This document shows positions 10,701 to 18,157 of a DNA stretch of 64,000 nucleotides, piece by piece (the first letter of the stretch is position 1; the number at the start of each line of letters is the position of its first letter). The notes under the pieces are model-generated. The model was not told where the DNA came from. It was given only the letters and a program-made list of their open reading frames with translations, and ran no database searches. Location: positions 248,001 through 312,000 of the forward strand of contig NZ_FOBF01000001.1 in the NCBI RefSeq assembly GCF_900109355.1. Direction: 5' to 3'. The stretch is from Nonomuraea pusilla (GTDB lineage Bacteria; Actinomycetota; Actinomycetes; Streptosporangiales; Streptosporangiaceae). The position numbers were made by a program, and so were the translations under genes.

Positions 10701-10842
10701 TCACGACCAGGCGGGTCACCGGAGCGGCGTCCTCTGGTCCGGGCAGCTCGTGGGCCTCGGTGACCAGCCATTCCTCGCCACGGACCAGCACGGTCATCCC
10801 TGAAGCGAACCGCTGTCCGCCCATGGCCGTACCGTTATCCAT
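7792..10842 (-). CDS. drmD-like: SNF2-family helicase (DrmD-like)
   Basis: This is a 1016-residue SF2/SNF2-type ATPase. Motif I ADAVGLGKT lies near residue 144, motif II DESHK near 249, and the second RecA lobe includes LLTSDIAAEGVNLHRQ and a QRNGRIDRYGQ motif VI. I chose the ATG at 10842 because AGGTGA lies 5 bases upstream; the frame is open to 11331, but that part overlaps the kinase gene and is not needed. The C-terminal third is long and charged. The gene is the second of the minus-strand operon, 65 bases after the kinase and 8 bases before the methylase. DrmD proteins of class 1 DISARM are SNF2-like helicases of about this size. Helicase identity is clear, the system assignment less so. 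Confidence 0.75.
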   Translation of the reverse strand: MDNGTAMGGQRFASGMTVLVRGEEWLVTEAHELPGPEDAAPVTRLVVTGTSPLVRDQTAIFFHAEGLDRIKPLLPEHTYLVKDSTEGFRRSRLFIEALLRKTPLPQGEQRLATVGSHLVDDLLYQREPSKRAFANLRPRLLIADAVGLGKTLEIGLLLSELIRRGRGDRILVVTPRHILEQFQHELWTRFAIPLVALDSTGIARMQQRLPAGRNPFDYYKRVIASIDTLKSARYREQLRGVEWDAVVMDESHKLISKTSRNNQLARVLAPTTHAFILASATPHNGDDESFNELISLIDPTAIVDVKQRATREQLEHLYVRRHKMSPDVAAQIGAEWAKRAQPKFVDCPATKAEEAVLDELYETWIRPPDGRTAPLTGQGSQLFPITLLKAFLSSHTALLATIDERINEVGKRIKKDPGRTGQYLLEREALERLQTLAEVVRSEAAAEGSPDPAKLTALVKELKEIRVGPKSPTRVVIFSERKATIDWLYEVLPGRLDFEQPVAVGKEKGVTGPIRILHGGQSDDAQQRIVKDFALEDSDVRVLLTSDIAAEGVNLHRQCHNLVHYDIPWSLITIEQRNGRIDRYGQRASPQIRVLIHRSADPAHDADETVSKALARKEDAAHRTLGEAGALMGFRDEEREAESIEKAYLAGRDIDEVVPDKPDDEDDIFLAAARSVAADAGVARSRSEDEVLRQSRLFPSMKEFVKDAFTEAYGDPSAAIGLTWLEPADYPDTFEFELNRDTGRLSDLQRRLSALPQSYLDERQVLMKMTLTFSADVARRRLELARKNSGEKPKRKGAATKEQKAQESGWPDISYLTDQHPVIEWLVDKVLASNAAENAGTHRLTAPVIAAHVPEPVFLVNGRYSNRQGKPTVMAWMAFRALPTGFALDPREFVQVLHDAHVNGEMHLRDVGDLTALQARVPAAIEAARAEMRRRRAAEEDRLMAPLQEYAERLAVWEKENAVRFEQLTLIGVRARAEKRVRKTATALKELIEELATDGEPMLRLIAVLVPVQKGE

Positions 10843-10907
10843 CGATTCACCTGGCCTTCGACCCTTAATGATTTCCACCCCTAACTTCGCGACCGATCCA
10901 AGGCTGC

Positions 10908-12017
10908 TCAGCCTCCGTACTGGTCCCGGCGGCGCTTCGCCGTACCATGCCATTGCTGCAGCCAGTCGCTGTCGTAGCTCTGCCGGTCTCGCCCCCCGCC
11001 AGAGCCGGAACCCGTACCAGAGCCACTGGAGACAAGAACTCCACCGTCCGGGCCAGACGTACCACTCGTATCCAGCCACACCCCGCCGCTTGTCGGCAAC
11101 CCGAAAGGATTGGGCAGCGCCGCGGAGGCCCACAGGTCTATGAGGCCACGATGGGCGGTGGGCAGAGGTGGTCCTGTCTCGGCAACCAGCGGGACGGCGA
11201 AATCTGTGAGCCGGTCCACCGCCTCCGTGAGCACTGCGGAGCAGCGGATCCTGTTCTCCGGATTGAACGCGAGACATGCCTCGGTGATCTCGTAAATCTC
11301 GTCCGGCATCAGGTCCAGATCGGGTGACCATCCCTGACGGCGCTGGCCGTCCGTCACATCGACGAACGGCGGACGGCCCGTGAGCGCATACACCAGGACA
11401 CCACCCAGCGCAAAGACATCCGTCCGCTCGTCGGAATCACGGGGGTCGATCAGCTGCTCCACGGCGGCGAACTGCCGGGAGCCGAAGAAGGGTGTGCCTG
11501 CCGTCGTGACGCCGGTCTCCCCCAGATAGCGGGAGATGCCGAAGTCGATGACGCGCAGGCCCTCCGGCCCGATGAGGATGTTCTGCGGCTTCAGGTCGCG
11601 GTGGACGATGCCCTTCGCGTGGATCTCGGTCAGCGCCTCGGCGAGCCCCGCGGCCAGCCACCATCCGCCGATCGAATCGATCGGACCGCAGCTGCGGATC
11701 AACGTGTACAGCGAGGGTACCTGGACGTAACGGGTGGCGACCCACGGGGGATCGTCGTTTGCGCCAGCGTCCAGCAGCGCGGCGGTGTGTACGCCGCCCA
11801 TGTCCCGGATAGCTTCGATCTCCCGGCGGAATCGGGCCAGCCAGGTTGGGGAAGTGGCGAGGTCCGATTTGAAGATCTTGACGGCCGCGGCTCCCGAAAC
11901 ATCAGGCCGGAATCCCAGAAAGACCGCCCCGAAGCCGCCCCGCCCAAGAAAGTGCGTGAGCTGGAATCCGCCGCATTCGCTTGGGTCCTCGGCCTGCAAG
12001 GGCTGCCAAGGATCCAC
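10908..12017 (-). CDS. Soluble Ser/Thr protein kinase, first gene of the defence operon
   Basis: This 369-residue protein has a Hanks-type kinase domain: glycine loop GRGGFG (25-30), ATP-anchoring lysine in AVKIFK (K47), HRDLKPQN (139-146) and DFG (158-160), so the active site looks intact. The activation segment is unusual: the APE-type motif reads AAVEQL (184-189) after GTPFFGSRQF. There is no transmembrane segment. The C-terminus is a Gly/Ser-rich linker plus a short basic tail. The stop lies 65 bases before the SNF2 helicase gene on the same strand, so they are probably co-transcribed. A kinase with DNA methylase and helicase genes recalls PglW in BREX/Pgl systems, but it is not a standard DISARM component. 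Its role as a sensor or switch is inference. Confidence 0.85.
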   Translation of the reverse strand: MDPWQPLQAEDPSECGGFQLTHFLGRGGFGAVFLGFRPDVSGAAAVKIFKSDLATSPTWLARFRREIEAIRDMGGVHTAALLDAGANDDPPWVATRYVQVPSLYTLIRSCGPIDSIGGWWLAAGLAEALTEIHAKGIVHRDLKPQNILIGPEGLRVIDFGISRYLGETGVTTAGTPFFGSRQFAAVEQLIDPRDSDERTDVFALGGVLVYALTGRPPFVDVTDGQRRQGWSPDLDLMPDEIYEITEACLAFNPENRIRCSAVLTEAVDRLTDFAVPLVAETGPPLPTAHRGLIDLWASAALPNPFGLPTSGGVWLDTSGTSGPDGGVLVSSGSGTGSGSGGGRDRQSYDSDWLQQWHGTAKRRRDQYGG

Positions 12018-12778
12018 TGGCGTACCCCCTCGCCTCGGCCGCAGTCACTTTTGCTCACTCCGCGTACGGATATGTCGCGCCTTCCGGGTACTGAACATCA
12101 TATGAGAGCAAATCGGTTCTGCGAACAAGCTCGACGGTTCTGCTCCTGAAGAGCGCGCATCCCGTTGGCAGCGGCATCGCAACTTTGCTGCGTAATCGGC
12201 CCGGCCCACCCAAGGACGCCGGAATTGCCGTGTTTGATGCCTCGATGGAGGGTATGTCCAGTAAATCGGACAGTGCCTCGATGGAGGTGTCGAACTTTGC
12301 GTTCGTGCAGGTTATTAGCGTTCTCGGCTGGTGGAACCTGCTCGAGCTCAGTGAGACCGGCGGTTGAGGACTGCGAATGACAAACGTGACCCGCTGGTTA
12401 AGCGTGGGTTGTCTACGAGGCGACGTATCGCCGGTGTCTCGTCTCGCCAACGTCGTCGATGACCTGGATGAGGGCATCACGCAGGTGATTGTGCGAGGAG
12501 GAGCGTCTGTCGTAGGCGAGGCCCCTTGTAGCAGGCTTGTCCTAGATATCGCCGCCATACGGCCGCGCGGCTCCGATGAGGACATTTAGGGCGTGGCGGC
12601 GCTGGCCGCGACCGGCCGGAGAGCCGCAGCGCGGCCAGCGACCGCCCGACGCCCAGCAGGCCGCCGCAGGCGGGCTGCCTTGAAGACGTAGAGAAAGTTC
12701 TCATCGGCACGGCTATGGCTATGGCTGATCTTGGTGGTTGCGGCTGTGTCCAGGGCCGTCTGTCAGCTGTTGGCTGGC
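12018..12778. other. 760-base stretch without a convincing gene
   Basis: This spacer separates the kinase operon from the Nudix/GntR pair. Open frames exist on both strands, including one of 176 codons on the minus strand (12055-12585), but their Ser/Arg/Thr-rich products resemble nothing I know and stops interrupt each likely continuation. A short direct repeat, GCCTCGATGGAGG, occurs twice about 36 bases apart (12239-12290). It may be the decayed junction between the defence operon and AICE 1, and it should contain the kinase promoter. No terminator or attachment site was recognised. Confidence 0.4.
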
Positions 12779-13252
12779 TCAGCCGATGTATGGGTCCTGG
12801 CCCTCTAGGTAGTGGGTGATCCGCAGGCGCATGGAGGGGTGCATCTCGTAGTCCTGTACTTCTGGCTGCGCGACCCAGCGGACTTGGCTGGACTCTGAGC
12901 TGGGGGTCGGGTCGCCGGATACGGCTCGGGCCTTCAGGACGAGGGAGAACTCCTGTCGGACCTCGCCGTTGCTGGTGTAGAGGATGACGTGGTTCGGGTC
13001 GCTGTACGTGCCCACGATGCCGGTGATCTCGCAGAGGACCCCGGTCTCCTCCAAGGTCTCTCGGATGGCGGCGGCTGGGATCGACTCGCCGAGGTCGATG
13101 GCGCCGCCGGGGAGGGCCCAGTTGCCGTTGTCGGTGCGGCGGATCAGCAGTAGTTCGCCGGCCTCGTTGGTGACCGCCACATTGACGGAGGGGACGAGGC
13201 TGTTCGGGGCTGGGGCGTCGGGGTCGTTGTAGAAGTCGATCCGGCGGCTCAC
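12779..13252 (-). CDS. Nudix hydrolase, possible Pif-like AICE immunity protein
   Basis: This 157-residue protein has a complete Nudix box, from G50 (GAIDLGE) through RETLEETGV to about residue 72, so it should hydrolyse a nucleoside-diphosphate-X substrate. It lies 10 bases downstream of a short GntR gene on the same strand, so the two form an operon. In the AICE pSAM2 the immunity factor Pif, which blocks redundant transfer between element carriers, contains a Nudix motif. A Nudix gene beside an AICE repressor region fits that role. The family assignment is direct; the Pif role is inference, and a housekeeping clean-up enzyme is the alternative. Confidence 0.8.
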   Translation of the reverse strand: MSRRIDFYNDPDAPAPNSLVPSVNVAVTNEAGELLLIRRTDNGNWALPGGAIDLGESIPAAAIRETLEETGVLCEITGIVGTYSDPNHVILYTSNGEVRQEFSLVLKARAVSGDPTPSSESSQVRWVAQPEVQDYEMHPSMRLRITHYLEGQDPYIG

Positions 13253-13262
13253 GAGGGCGAGC

Positions 13263-13541
13263 CTACTCGGCAGGGGAGGGCTCCTCCGGGGTTTCCGTGT
13301 CCTTGGGAGGACTGACGAAGCTGCCCAGGTGCGGGACGGTGTAGATCAAGCCTTCCTCACGCAGGGCGCGTACCGCCTTGCGGGCGGTGTCGCGGGCGAT
13401 GTCGCGGGCGATGCCGAACTCCTGGACGAGGGAGAGTTCGGAGACCAGGTACTTGGGTGGATAGGTCCCGGACTTGATGCGCTGGCGTACCACGTCGGCA
13501 ACCTGCTGCCACCTCGGCCGGTCTGGCTCGAACTCGAACAT
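13263..13541 (-). CDS. Short GntR-family regulator (wHTH only)
   Basis: The 92-residue product starts MFEFEPDRPRWQQVADVVRQ and is a GntR winged helix with almost no effector domain (the LVQEFGIARDIARDTARKA helix pair, then a wing reading YTVPHLGSFV). The frame is open further upstream to 13826, but the GntR fold begins at this ATG and the upstream part overlaps the divergent gene at 13638. It is followed 10 bases later by the Nudix gene. Such one-domain GntR proteins are common in AICE control regions and probably regulate this small operon and the divergent genes at 13638-14137. Confidence 0.75.
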   Translation of the reverse strand: MFEFEPDRPRWQQVADVVRQRIKSGTYPPKYLVSELSLVQEFGIARDIARDTARKAVRALREEGLIYTVPHLGSFVSPPKDTETPEEPSPAE

Positions 13542-13637
13542 GAGGCAACGGTAGGAAACGGTCCCGAACGGCCTACGCTCGCCTACGTCTATAGACAAGG
13601 GTAGACAGCCGCGAGGTGCGCCTCTTAACCTGGCGGC

Positions 13638-13853
13638 ATGGCAACAGGTGGCTACGATCTCGATGCTGTCCGGGCGACCTTCCCGGGTTGGGTTTGCTTC
13701 CGCAGTGACGCCGGCGTCTTTTACGGGACCAGGCGCGGAGTCAGGCTCAGCAACCGGGCGATTGATCTCGGGCTGCAGCAGACGGTGTGCGCTGACGACC
13801 TGGCGACGTTCGTCGAGCGGCTGCACGAGCAGAGCGCGGCTGCGGCGACGTGA
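13638..13853 (+). CDS. Small hypothetical protein (71 aa)
   Basis: Product begins MATGGYDLDAVRATFPGWVCF and ends in LHEQSAAAAT. It reads divergently from the short GntR gene, with 96 bases between the two starts, and its stop overlaps the start of the next gene (ATGA at 13850). The aromatic-rich first half (FPGWVCFRSDAGVFYGTRRG) and the helical second half look like a folded small protein of the kind that flanks GntR genes in actinomycetes. I do not recognise a named family. The coupling and codon use support it as real. Confidence 0.55.
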   Translation: MATGGYDLDAVRATFPGWVCFRSDAGVFYGTRRGVRLSNRAIDLGLQQTVCADDLATFVERLHEQSAAAAT

Positions 13854-14137
13854 AGGATCTGGTGGCCGAGTATCACGGGCTGCATGCGGCTGAACCGCAG
13901 CCGGGCTGTGAGGCGATCGACTGGCGGCCCAGTTCTGCGCGGGGTTGTCGGGTCCGGGTTCGCGCGCATACGTGCATGTGCCGGACTCCGGTTTTCGAGT
14001 TGTGCTCGGGCGGCGGGCTGTGGTTCGTCCGCCGCCTGTCCGTGAGTGACTCGGTGGAGATCGCGGAGAGCGAGTGGGTGTGCGCTGCGGTGGCGCAGCG
14101 GTTGTGGGAGCGGATTCTCAGCGGTCAGGCGTCGTAG
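13850..14137 (+). CDS. Small Cys-x-Cys protein of AICE regulatory regions (95 aa)
   Basis: Start overlaps the previous stop. The C-terminal half carries HTCMCRTPVFELCSGGG...VRR and ends with WERILSG. The same pattern recurs in the product of 43871-44236 (YTCACQPIVYELLACGG...IRR, ending WAQLLSG), which also sits beside a GntR gene and kinase-like genes of the second element. The two are therefore paralogues of a small accessory family. The function is unknown; the C-x-C pair and a third cysteine could bind a metal. The gene converges on the kinase gene at 14125 with a 13-base overlap. Confidence 0.6.
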   Translation: MKDLVAEYHGLHAAEPQPGCEAIDWRPSSARGCRVRVRAHTCMCRTPVFELCSGGGLWFVRRLSVSDSVEIAESEWVCAAVAQRLWERILSGQAS

Positions 14138-14679
14138 CCGACGTGCTGGAAGAAGACGCCGGTGATGAGCCGGGCGACCTCCTCGGGCTCCGCCTCGGCG
14201 GTGGAGACGCGTACCTCGAACAGGCCGTCGTCGTGGGCGCGTAGGTCGGCCATGGTCTCGTCCCAGGCTCGCAGCCTCTCGTGGATGTCGAGGTTGCCGC
14301 GCAGCCGGCAGCGGCGGGCGCAGACGTCGCGGGTGACCCACAGCAGGACGGGCAGCCAGGCACCGGTCTGGGTGAGGCGGCGGATGTCCGGGATGTTGCC
14401 CATGTGCACGATGGGCGTCCGCCCGGCCTGGGCCATCTGCTCGACCTGGAGCCGGTCGACGGCGTAGACGTTGCCGTACCGGTGGGTCTCGGCGAGCAGC
14501 CGGCCCGCGGCGCGCAGCTCGGCCAGCCGCTCGTAATCCACGAAGTCGTACTCGGTACCTGTCCTGCTGCCGGCCTTGAGCTTGCGCAGCAGGACGAGCC
14601 TCCGATCGAGCGCGGTCAGGGCGGCGGTGGTGGTGGTCTTGCCGCTGGCCGGCGGCCCGTACAGGACGATGCCCCTCAT
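14125..14679 (-). CDS. P-loop kinase-like ATPase (AAA_33/guanylate-kinase-like)
   Basis: The 184-residue product begins MRGIVLYGPPASGKTTTTAAL, a textbook Walker A at residues 8-16, and carries a later RDVCARRCRLRGN stretch like the lid of nucleoside kinases. The ATG at 14679 overlaps the stop of the upstream gene (ATGA), so the two are coupled. The substrate is unknown: a small-molecule or nucleotide kinase, or an RNA/toxin-type phosphotransferase, is possible. It is probably AICE 1 cargo because it lies between the Nudix/GntR pair and the KorSA-like repressor. Confidence 0.7.
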   Translation of the reverse strand: MRGIVLYGPPASGKTTTTAALTALDRRLVLLRKLKAGSRTGTEYDFVDYERLAELRAAGRLLAETHRYGNVYAVDRLQVEQMAQAGRTPIVHMGNIPDIRRLTQTGAWLPVLLWVTRDVCARRCRLRGNLDIHERLRAWDETMADLRAHDDGLFEVRVSTAEAEPEEVARLITGVFFQHVGYDA

Positions 14680-15704
14680 GCGAGGATCCGCTTCAGGGTG
14701 TCGCGGGTCTTGTCGGCGAGGCTGATCGCGGAGCCCAGCCGGTTGTCCACGGTGATGTGGGCGGTGGAGGGGCTGGTCTCGGTGTTGAGGGTGCTGGTGT
14801 AGGTCTCCCAGTTGGAGAGCTTCCAGCCGTCGCGGGCCGCGCCGCGGAACTCGATGTACTCCCGCATCGACTCGACGTCGCAGCGCACCCACACCACGGC
14901 GACGTCGATGCTCATCGCGGCGCAGCGGTTCGTGAGGCGGTGCACCCAGGCGGGGTCCATCAGCTCGGCGATGAAGGGCGCGGCCAGGATGGCCGAGGTG
15001 CCGACGCGTAGGTTGTCGAAGGCCGTCTCCATTAGGCAGCGGTACTCCAGCGGGCGGACCTCGCGCAGGTACAGCTCGGTGTGCCGGTCGTGCGGGTCGC
15101 CGCCGAGGGAGGTGAGCAGGCGCTCGACCATGGCGCGGGTCAGGGAGTCCTTATCGAGGAAGGCCCAGCCGGTGATGTCGGACAGGAAGCGGGAGAACTC
15201 GGTCTTGCCGGATCCGGCGTAGCCGCCGACGAGGGTGAGGATCGGCTTCGGGCTGCCCTTGCCGTGGCGGCGCCGCCAGGCGTCCACGACGCGGTTGAGC
15301 AGCGCGTTCTGCTCGGTGTTCGAGGGGGAGCCGGAGACCTTGATCAGCGTTTCCTCGATGACCTGGGCGGCGGCGTTGTCGGTGGCGGGATCCGTGGGAA
15401 GGGGGAGTTCCGAGATGGATTTTTCCACGCCGGGTATTTCGCCGGGAAGCGGAAGGCGGAAACCAAGGCCGGGCTCGGTTGACCGATAAAGGAGACAATA
15501 CGCCCGGCGGTAGTGAGGTCCGGGATATACCGTTCCGTGTTCGTGTGCCCAGAGGGTCTGGAAATTGGCGGCTGGTGCCGTCAGTCCATGGTTATGGGCG
15601 ACGTGGCGTAGTCGTTCACCTGCGGCTTCGAGGTTGAGACCGTGCGCCTCGCGGTGCTGACGGAGGACGGCTGGTCGCCATCCCGGTCGGTGAATTGTCT
15701 TCAT
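14676..15704 (-). CDS. Fusion of N-terminal DNA-binding-like region and P-loop kinase
   Basis: The 342-residue product starts MKTIHRPGWRPAVLRQHREAHGL. I chose this ATG because AAAGGACGTG lies directly upstream; the ATG 42 bases earlier has no ribosome site. Residues 1-70 resemble an XRE-type helix-turn-helix (LRQHREAHGLNLEAAGERLR). From about residue 150 there is a kinase core with Walker A GGYAGSGKTEF, FLDKDSLTRA and an R/E-rich lid (REYIEFRGAARDGWK). It overlaps the next P-loop gene by 4 bases, so two kinases of different size are made together. The role may be regulatory phosphorylation within AICE 1; no substrate can be read from the sequence. Confidence 0.7.
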   Translation of the reverse strand: MKTIHRPGWRPAVLRQHREAHGLNLEAAGERLRHVAHNHGLTAPAANFQTLWAHEHGTVYPGPHYRRAYCLLYRSTEPGLGFRLPLPGEIPGVEKSISELPLPTDPATDNAAAQVIEETLIKVSGSPSNTEQNALLNRVVDAWRRRHGKGSPKPILTLVGGYAGSGKTEFSRFLSDITGWAFLDKDSLTRAMVERLLTSLGGDPHDRHTELYLREVRPLEYRCLMETAFDNLRVGTSAILAAPFIAELMDPAWVHRLTNRCAAMSIDVAVVWVRCDVESMREYIEFRGAARDGWKLSNWETYTSTLNTETSPSTAHITVDNRLGSAISLADKTRDTLKRILA

Positions 15705-15888
15705 CACGTCCTTTTGTGCACTTTGTACAGGGCCGGAGAAGGACACATGTGAAAGCGCATGTGTAACCGCTGTGCAGGCAGCAGTGATGAAGCTTAGCTA
15801 ACGCTCCGTGATACTCAACAGAGCGTGCGCGCGGTGAACTGAAGGCATCCGAGCAGGGATAACGCCCACCCCCGGAAAGGATGCCGAG

Positions 15889-16065
15889 GTGACCGAAAAC
15901 GAGCGGCTTCTGGCCGAGCTTCAGGCCATTCGTTCAGAGATGGAGGAGCTGGCCTGCCGGGTCAGCGAGCTCGCTTCCGCTCTTGGAAGACGGCCTGCTC
16001 AAGGTCGGCGATCCGGTCGCCGAGATCGGCCAGAACGCTCCTCATCTGAGCGAGCTGCTCCATGA
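15889..16065 (+). CDS. Possible small coiled-coil protein, antisense to GntR 3' end
   Basis: GTG start with GGAAAGG 8 bases upstream; 58 residues. The first half (TENERLLAELQAIRSEMEE) has a heptad-like pattern; the second half is Arg-rich. The last 104 bases overlap the 3' end of the convergent KorSA-like gene, whose own tail is also a predicted coiled coil. The strong ribosome site and clean start support it, but the low-complexity tail and the overlap weaken it. Confidence 0.35.
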   Translation: MTENERLLAELQAIRSEMEELACRVSELASALGRRPAQGRRSGRRDRPERSSSERAAP

Positions 16066-16327
16066 CCTCGGAGGAGGCCGGCTCCTCAGCGGCAGGCGCG
16101 ACGCCCTCGCGGACGAAGACGCCCTTGCCCTGCTGGCCGATGATCAGCCCTTCTGTGCGAAGCACGCTGATGGCCGCCTTCACGACGCTCGTCGAGACGT
16201 CGTAGCGCTGGCAGAGCTGCGCGGTCGAGGGCAGGGCACCGCCGGGCGGGAGGGCTCCCGTTCTGATCTGGCTGCGCAGGTCGTCGGCTATCTGGAGGTA
16301 GCCGGGACGCCCGGTCTTCTCGACCAT
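15962..16327 (-). CDS. GntR-family repressor, KorSA-like
   Basis: The 121-residue product starts MVEKTGRPGYLQIADDLRSQ, after AAAGG. The winged helix (residues 5-75) is standard GntR: LPSTAQLCQRYDVSTSVVKAAISVLRTEGLI followed by wing GQQGKGVFV. The C-terminal 40 residues (MEQLAQMRSVLADLGDRIADLEQAV) form a coiled coil for dimerisation rather than a ligand domain. It is divergent from the transfer operon, with the candidate operator at 16414 between them. In pSAM2, KorSA (GntR) represses the activator pra and keeps the element integrated; this gene holds the equivalent position. Confidence 0.8.
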   Translation of the reverse strand: MVEKTGRPGYLQIADDLRSQIRTGALPPGGALPSTAQLCQRYDVSTSVVKAAISVLRTEGLIIGQQGKGVFVREGVAPAAEEPASSEVMEQLAQMRSVLADLGDRIADLEQAVFQERKRAR

Positions 16328-16407
16328 CCCATGCCTTTCACGAGGTCGCCTGGCCTCTAGTTCAGCACACCCGCCGTGACATGCCAACCAAGTCTTCGTG
16401 GAATCCC

Positions 16408-16440
16408 TTGACAACTTAGAATGCCAAGTGTTCCATGAGT
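16408..16440 (+). promoter_or_regulatory. Promoter with overlapping operator for the AICE 1 transfer operon
   Basis: TTGACA at 16408-16413 is a consensus -35. Immediately after it, ACTTAGAATGCCAAGT (16414-16429) is an imperfect palindrome of the ACTTRG...CYAAGT type, placed where a repressor would block the -10 (TTCCAT region). It lies between the divergent GntR gene and the first transfer-operon gene, so it is the obvious KorSA-like target. Inferred from position and symmetry. Confidence 0.5.
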
Positions 16441-16477
16441 ACTAAGAGTCACATCACGACTACCGAAGGAATCCACC

Positions 16478-16807
16478 ATGCGTTCCGTCCCGATCCCTGT
16501 GGACACCAGCAAGCTCACGATCACTTGCGTGAAGGCCCCGCGCCCGCGTGTGCTCAACAAGGACACCGGCGAGATCAAGACCGACCGGAACGGCAACACC
16601 GTCTTCGAGGTCACCGTCTCCGTCGAGGACGAGTTCGGCCGGATCGAACTCGTCAAGATCGCCACTACCGGCGAACCGCCCATCGGCGCGGGCGACGCCG
16701 TCAACGCGGTCGGTCTCCTCGGCTACGTCTGGGAGATCGCCGGCCGTTGGGGCATCTCGTACCGGGCCTCCGCACTGCTCCCGCTACGGGAGGCCGCCGG
16801 TGTCTGA
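16478..16807 (+). CDS. AICE conserved small protein at the activator position (109 aa)
   Basis: First gene of the transfer operon, starting MRSVPIPVDTSKLTITCVKA, with GAAGGAATCCACC before the ATG. The product contains PRPRVLNKDTGEIKTDRNGN and a beta-rich middle. Proteins of this type commonly precede traB in actinomycete elements and are usually annotated hypothetical. The stop overlaps the GTG start of the FtsK-like gene by 8 bases, so both are co-translated. Its role may be in regulation or single-stranded DNA handling; I see no motif that decides. Confidence 0.7.
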   Translation: MRSVPIPVDTSKLTITCVKAPRPRVLNKDTGEIKTDRNGNTVFEVTVSVEDEFGRIELVKIATTGEPPIGAGDAVNAVGLLGYVWEIAGRWGISYRASALLPLREAAGV

Positions 16808-18131
16808 CCAGCTTGTCGTGTTCGTCGTGCTCGGAGGCCTGGCCGCCGCCGCGGCCGGCCTCGGGGCCTGGCGCCACTGGCACTACCCGTCGTACTGGCT
16901 GGTCATCGGGTACGCCCTCACGTCCGTCCGGGTGAAGGCGACCTGGCGCAAGGTCGCGCTGGGCTGCAACCTGACCAAGAAGCGGCAGCGCTTCTGGTTC
17001 ACCACCGTGCCCGGCCTGATCTCCTCGACCGGCGTCGTCCGGGTCCGCCGCCGCTTCCAGCGCATCGCCGTGGACGTCAAGCCGTTCATGTGGTGGCCGA
17101 TGCCGACCCGCAACGGCTGGCGGGTCACCCTGTGGACCCTGGAAGGGCAGATCCCGGATGACTACGCCCAGGTCGCCGACCGGCTCGCGCACTCCTGGGG
17201 CGTGCACGCCGTGCGCGTCTCCTCCGACAAGCCGGGACGAGTGCGGCTGTCCGTCACCATCCAGGACCCGTTGGTCACCGTCGAGGACCTCCCACCGTCC
17301 ACCGAACTGCTCAAGGTCACCGTGGGCCGCCTGGAGACCGGCGGCCGGTGGGAGATCGACTTCCGCACCGTCCCGCACTGGATCAACGCCGGTGCCACCC
17401 AGTCAGGCAAATCCAACCTCGCCAACGCGCTCATCGTCGGCCTGGCCCCGCAGCCGGTCGCGCTGGTCGGCTTCGACCTCAAAGGCGGCGTCGAGTTCAC
17501 CCCGTACGCGCCCCGCCTGTCCGCGCTGGCCACCACCAGGGCGGAGTGCGGCGATCTGCTGGACGACCTGGTCGCGCTGATGACCGAACGGATGGGCGTG
17601 TGCCGGATGGCCTCGGCCCGCAACATCTGGCAGCTTCCGCCGGGGGTGCGTCCGGTCCCGATCGTGGTCCTCATCGACGAGCTGGCCGAGCTGTACCTGA
17701 TGGCCGACAAGAGCGAGAAGGACGAGATCGCGAAGACCTCGACGGCGCTGCTGCGGGTGGCCCAGCTCGGGCGGGCCTTCGGGATCTACCTGTTCTGCTG
17801 CGGCCAGCGGATCGGCTCCGACCTCGGTCCGGGCGTGACGGCGCTGCGGGCGCAGTGCTCGGGACGGATCTGCCACCGGGTGAACGACCCGGAGACCGCC
17901 GTCATGACCCTGGGCGACCTCGACCCAGCGGCCCTGGCCTCGGCCCGGACGATCGCCGCCGAGACACCCGGCGTCGCCATCGTCGCCTCGCAGGACGGCC
18001 AGTGGTACCGGGCCCGCTCCTTCTATGTCAGCGAGCAGACGGCCGAGCACGCCGCCCAGGTCTACGCCGACCGCGCACCGTCCTGGTCGGAGGTCATGAG
18101 CGCCCAACCACATGAAGCGCCCGCCGCCTGA
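16800..18131 (+). CDS. traB: FtsK/SpoIIIE-type DNA translocase for conjugation (TraB-like)
   Basis: 443 residues from a GTG that overlaps the preceding stop. One N-terminal membrane helix (VVFVVLGGLAAAAAGLGAW) precedes a soluble region and the motor domain: Walker A GATQSGKSN near residue 198 and Walker B PIVVLIDELAEL near 290. AICEs transfer double-stranded DNA between hyphae with one FtsK-like protein that recognises iterated repeats. This is the short form, with one TM helix, against the 737-residue version at 49903. The next gene encodes the DUF2637 spread-type membrane protein. Confidence 0.88.
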   Translation: MSDQLVVFVVLGGLAAAAAGLGAWRHWHYPSYWLVIGYALTSVRVKATWRKVALGCNLTKKRQRFWFTTVPGLISSTGVVRVRRRFQRIAVDVKPFMWWPMPTRNGWRVTLWTLEGQIPDDYAQVADRLAHSWGVHAVRVSSDKPGRVRLSVTIQDPLVTVEDLPPSTELLKVTVGRLETGGRWEIDFRTVPHWINAGATQSGKSNLANALIVGLAPQPVALVGFDLKGGVEFTPYAPRLSALATTRAECGDLLDDLVALMTERMGVCRMASARNIWQLPPGVRPVPIVVLIDELAELYLMADKSEKDEIAKTSTALLRVAQLGRAFGIYLFCCGQRIGSDLGPGVTALRAQCSGRICHRVNDPETAVMTLGDLDPAALASARTIAAETPGVAIVASQDGQWYRARSFYVSEQTAEHAAQVYADRAPSWSEVMSAQPHEAPAA

Positions 18132-18157
18132 ACGGCCTCGAACAGGAAGGACAGGAG

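Noticed and set aside
1-12017. BREX/Pgl system
   Set aside because: A kinase and a large methylase recall PglW and PglX, but no PglZ phosphatase or BrxC/PglY ATPase is in the window, and the SNF2 plus DEAD helicase set fits DISARM better.
12055-12585. Minus-strand frame of 176 codons upstream of the kinase
   Set aside because: Ser/Arg/Thr-rich composition, no ribosome site and no recognisable family. Left as spacer.
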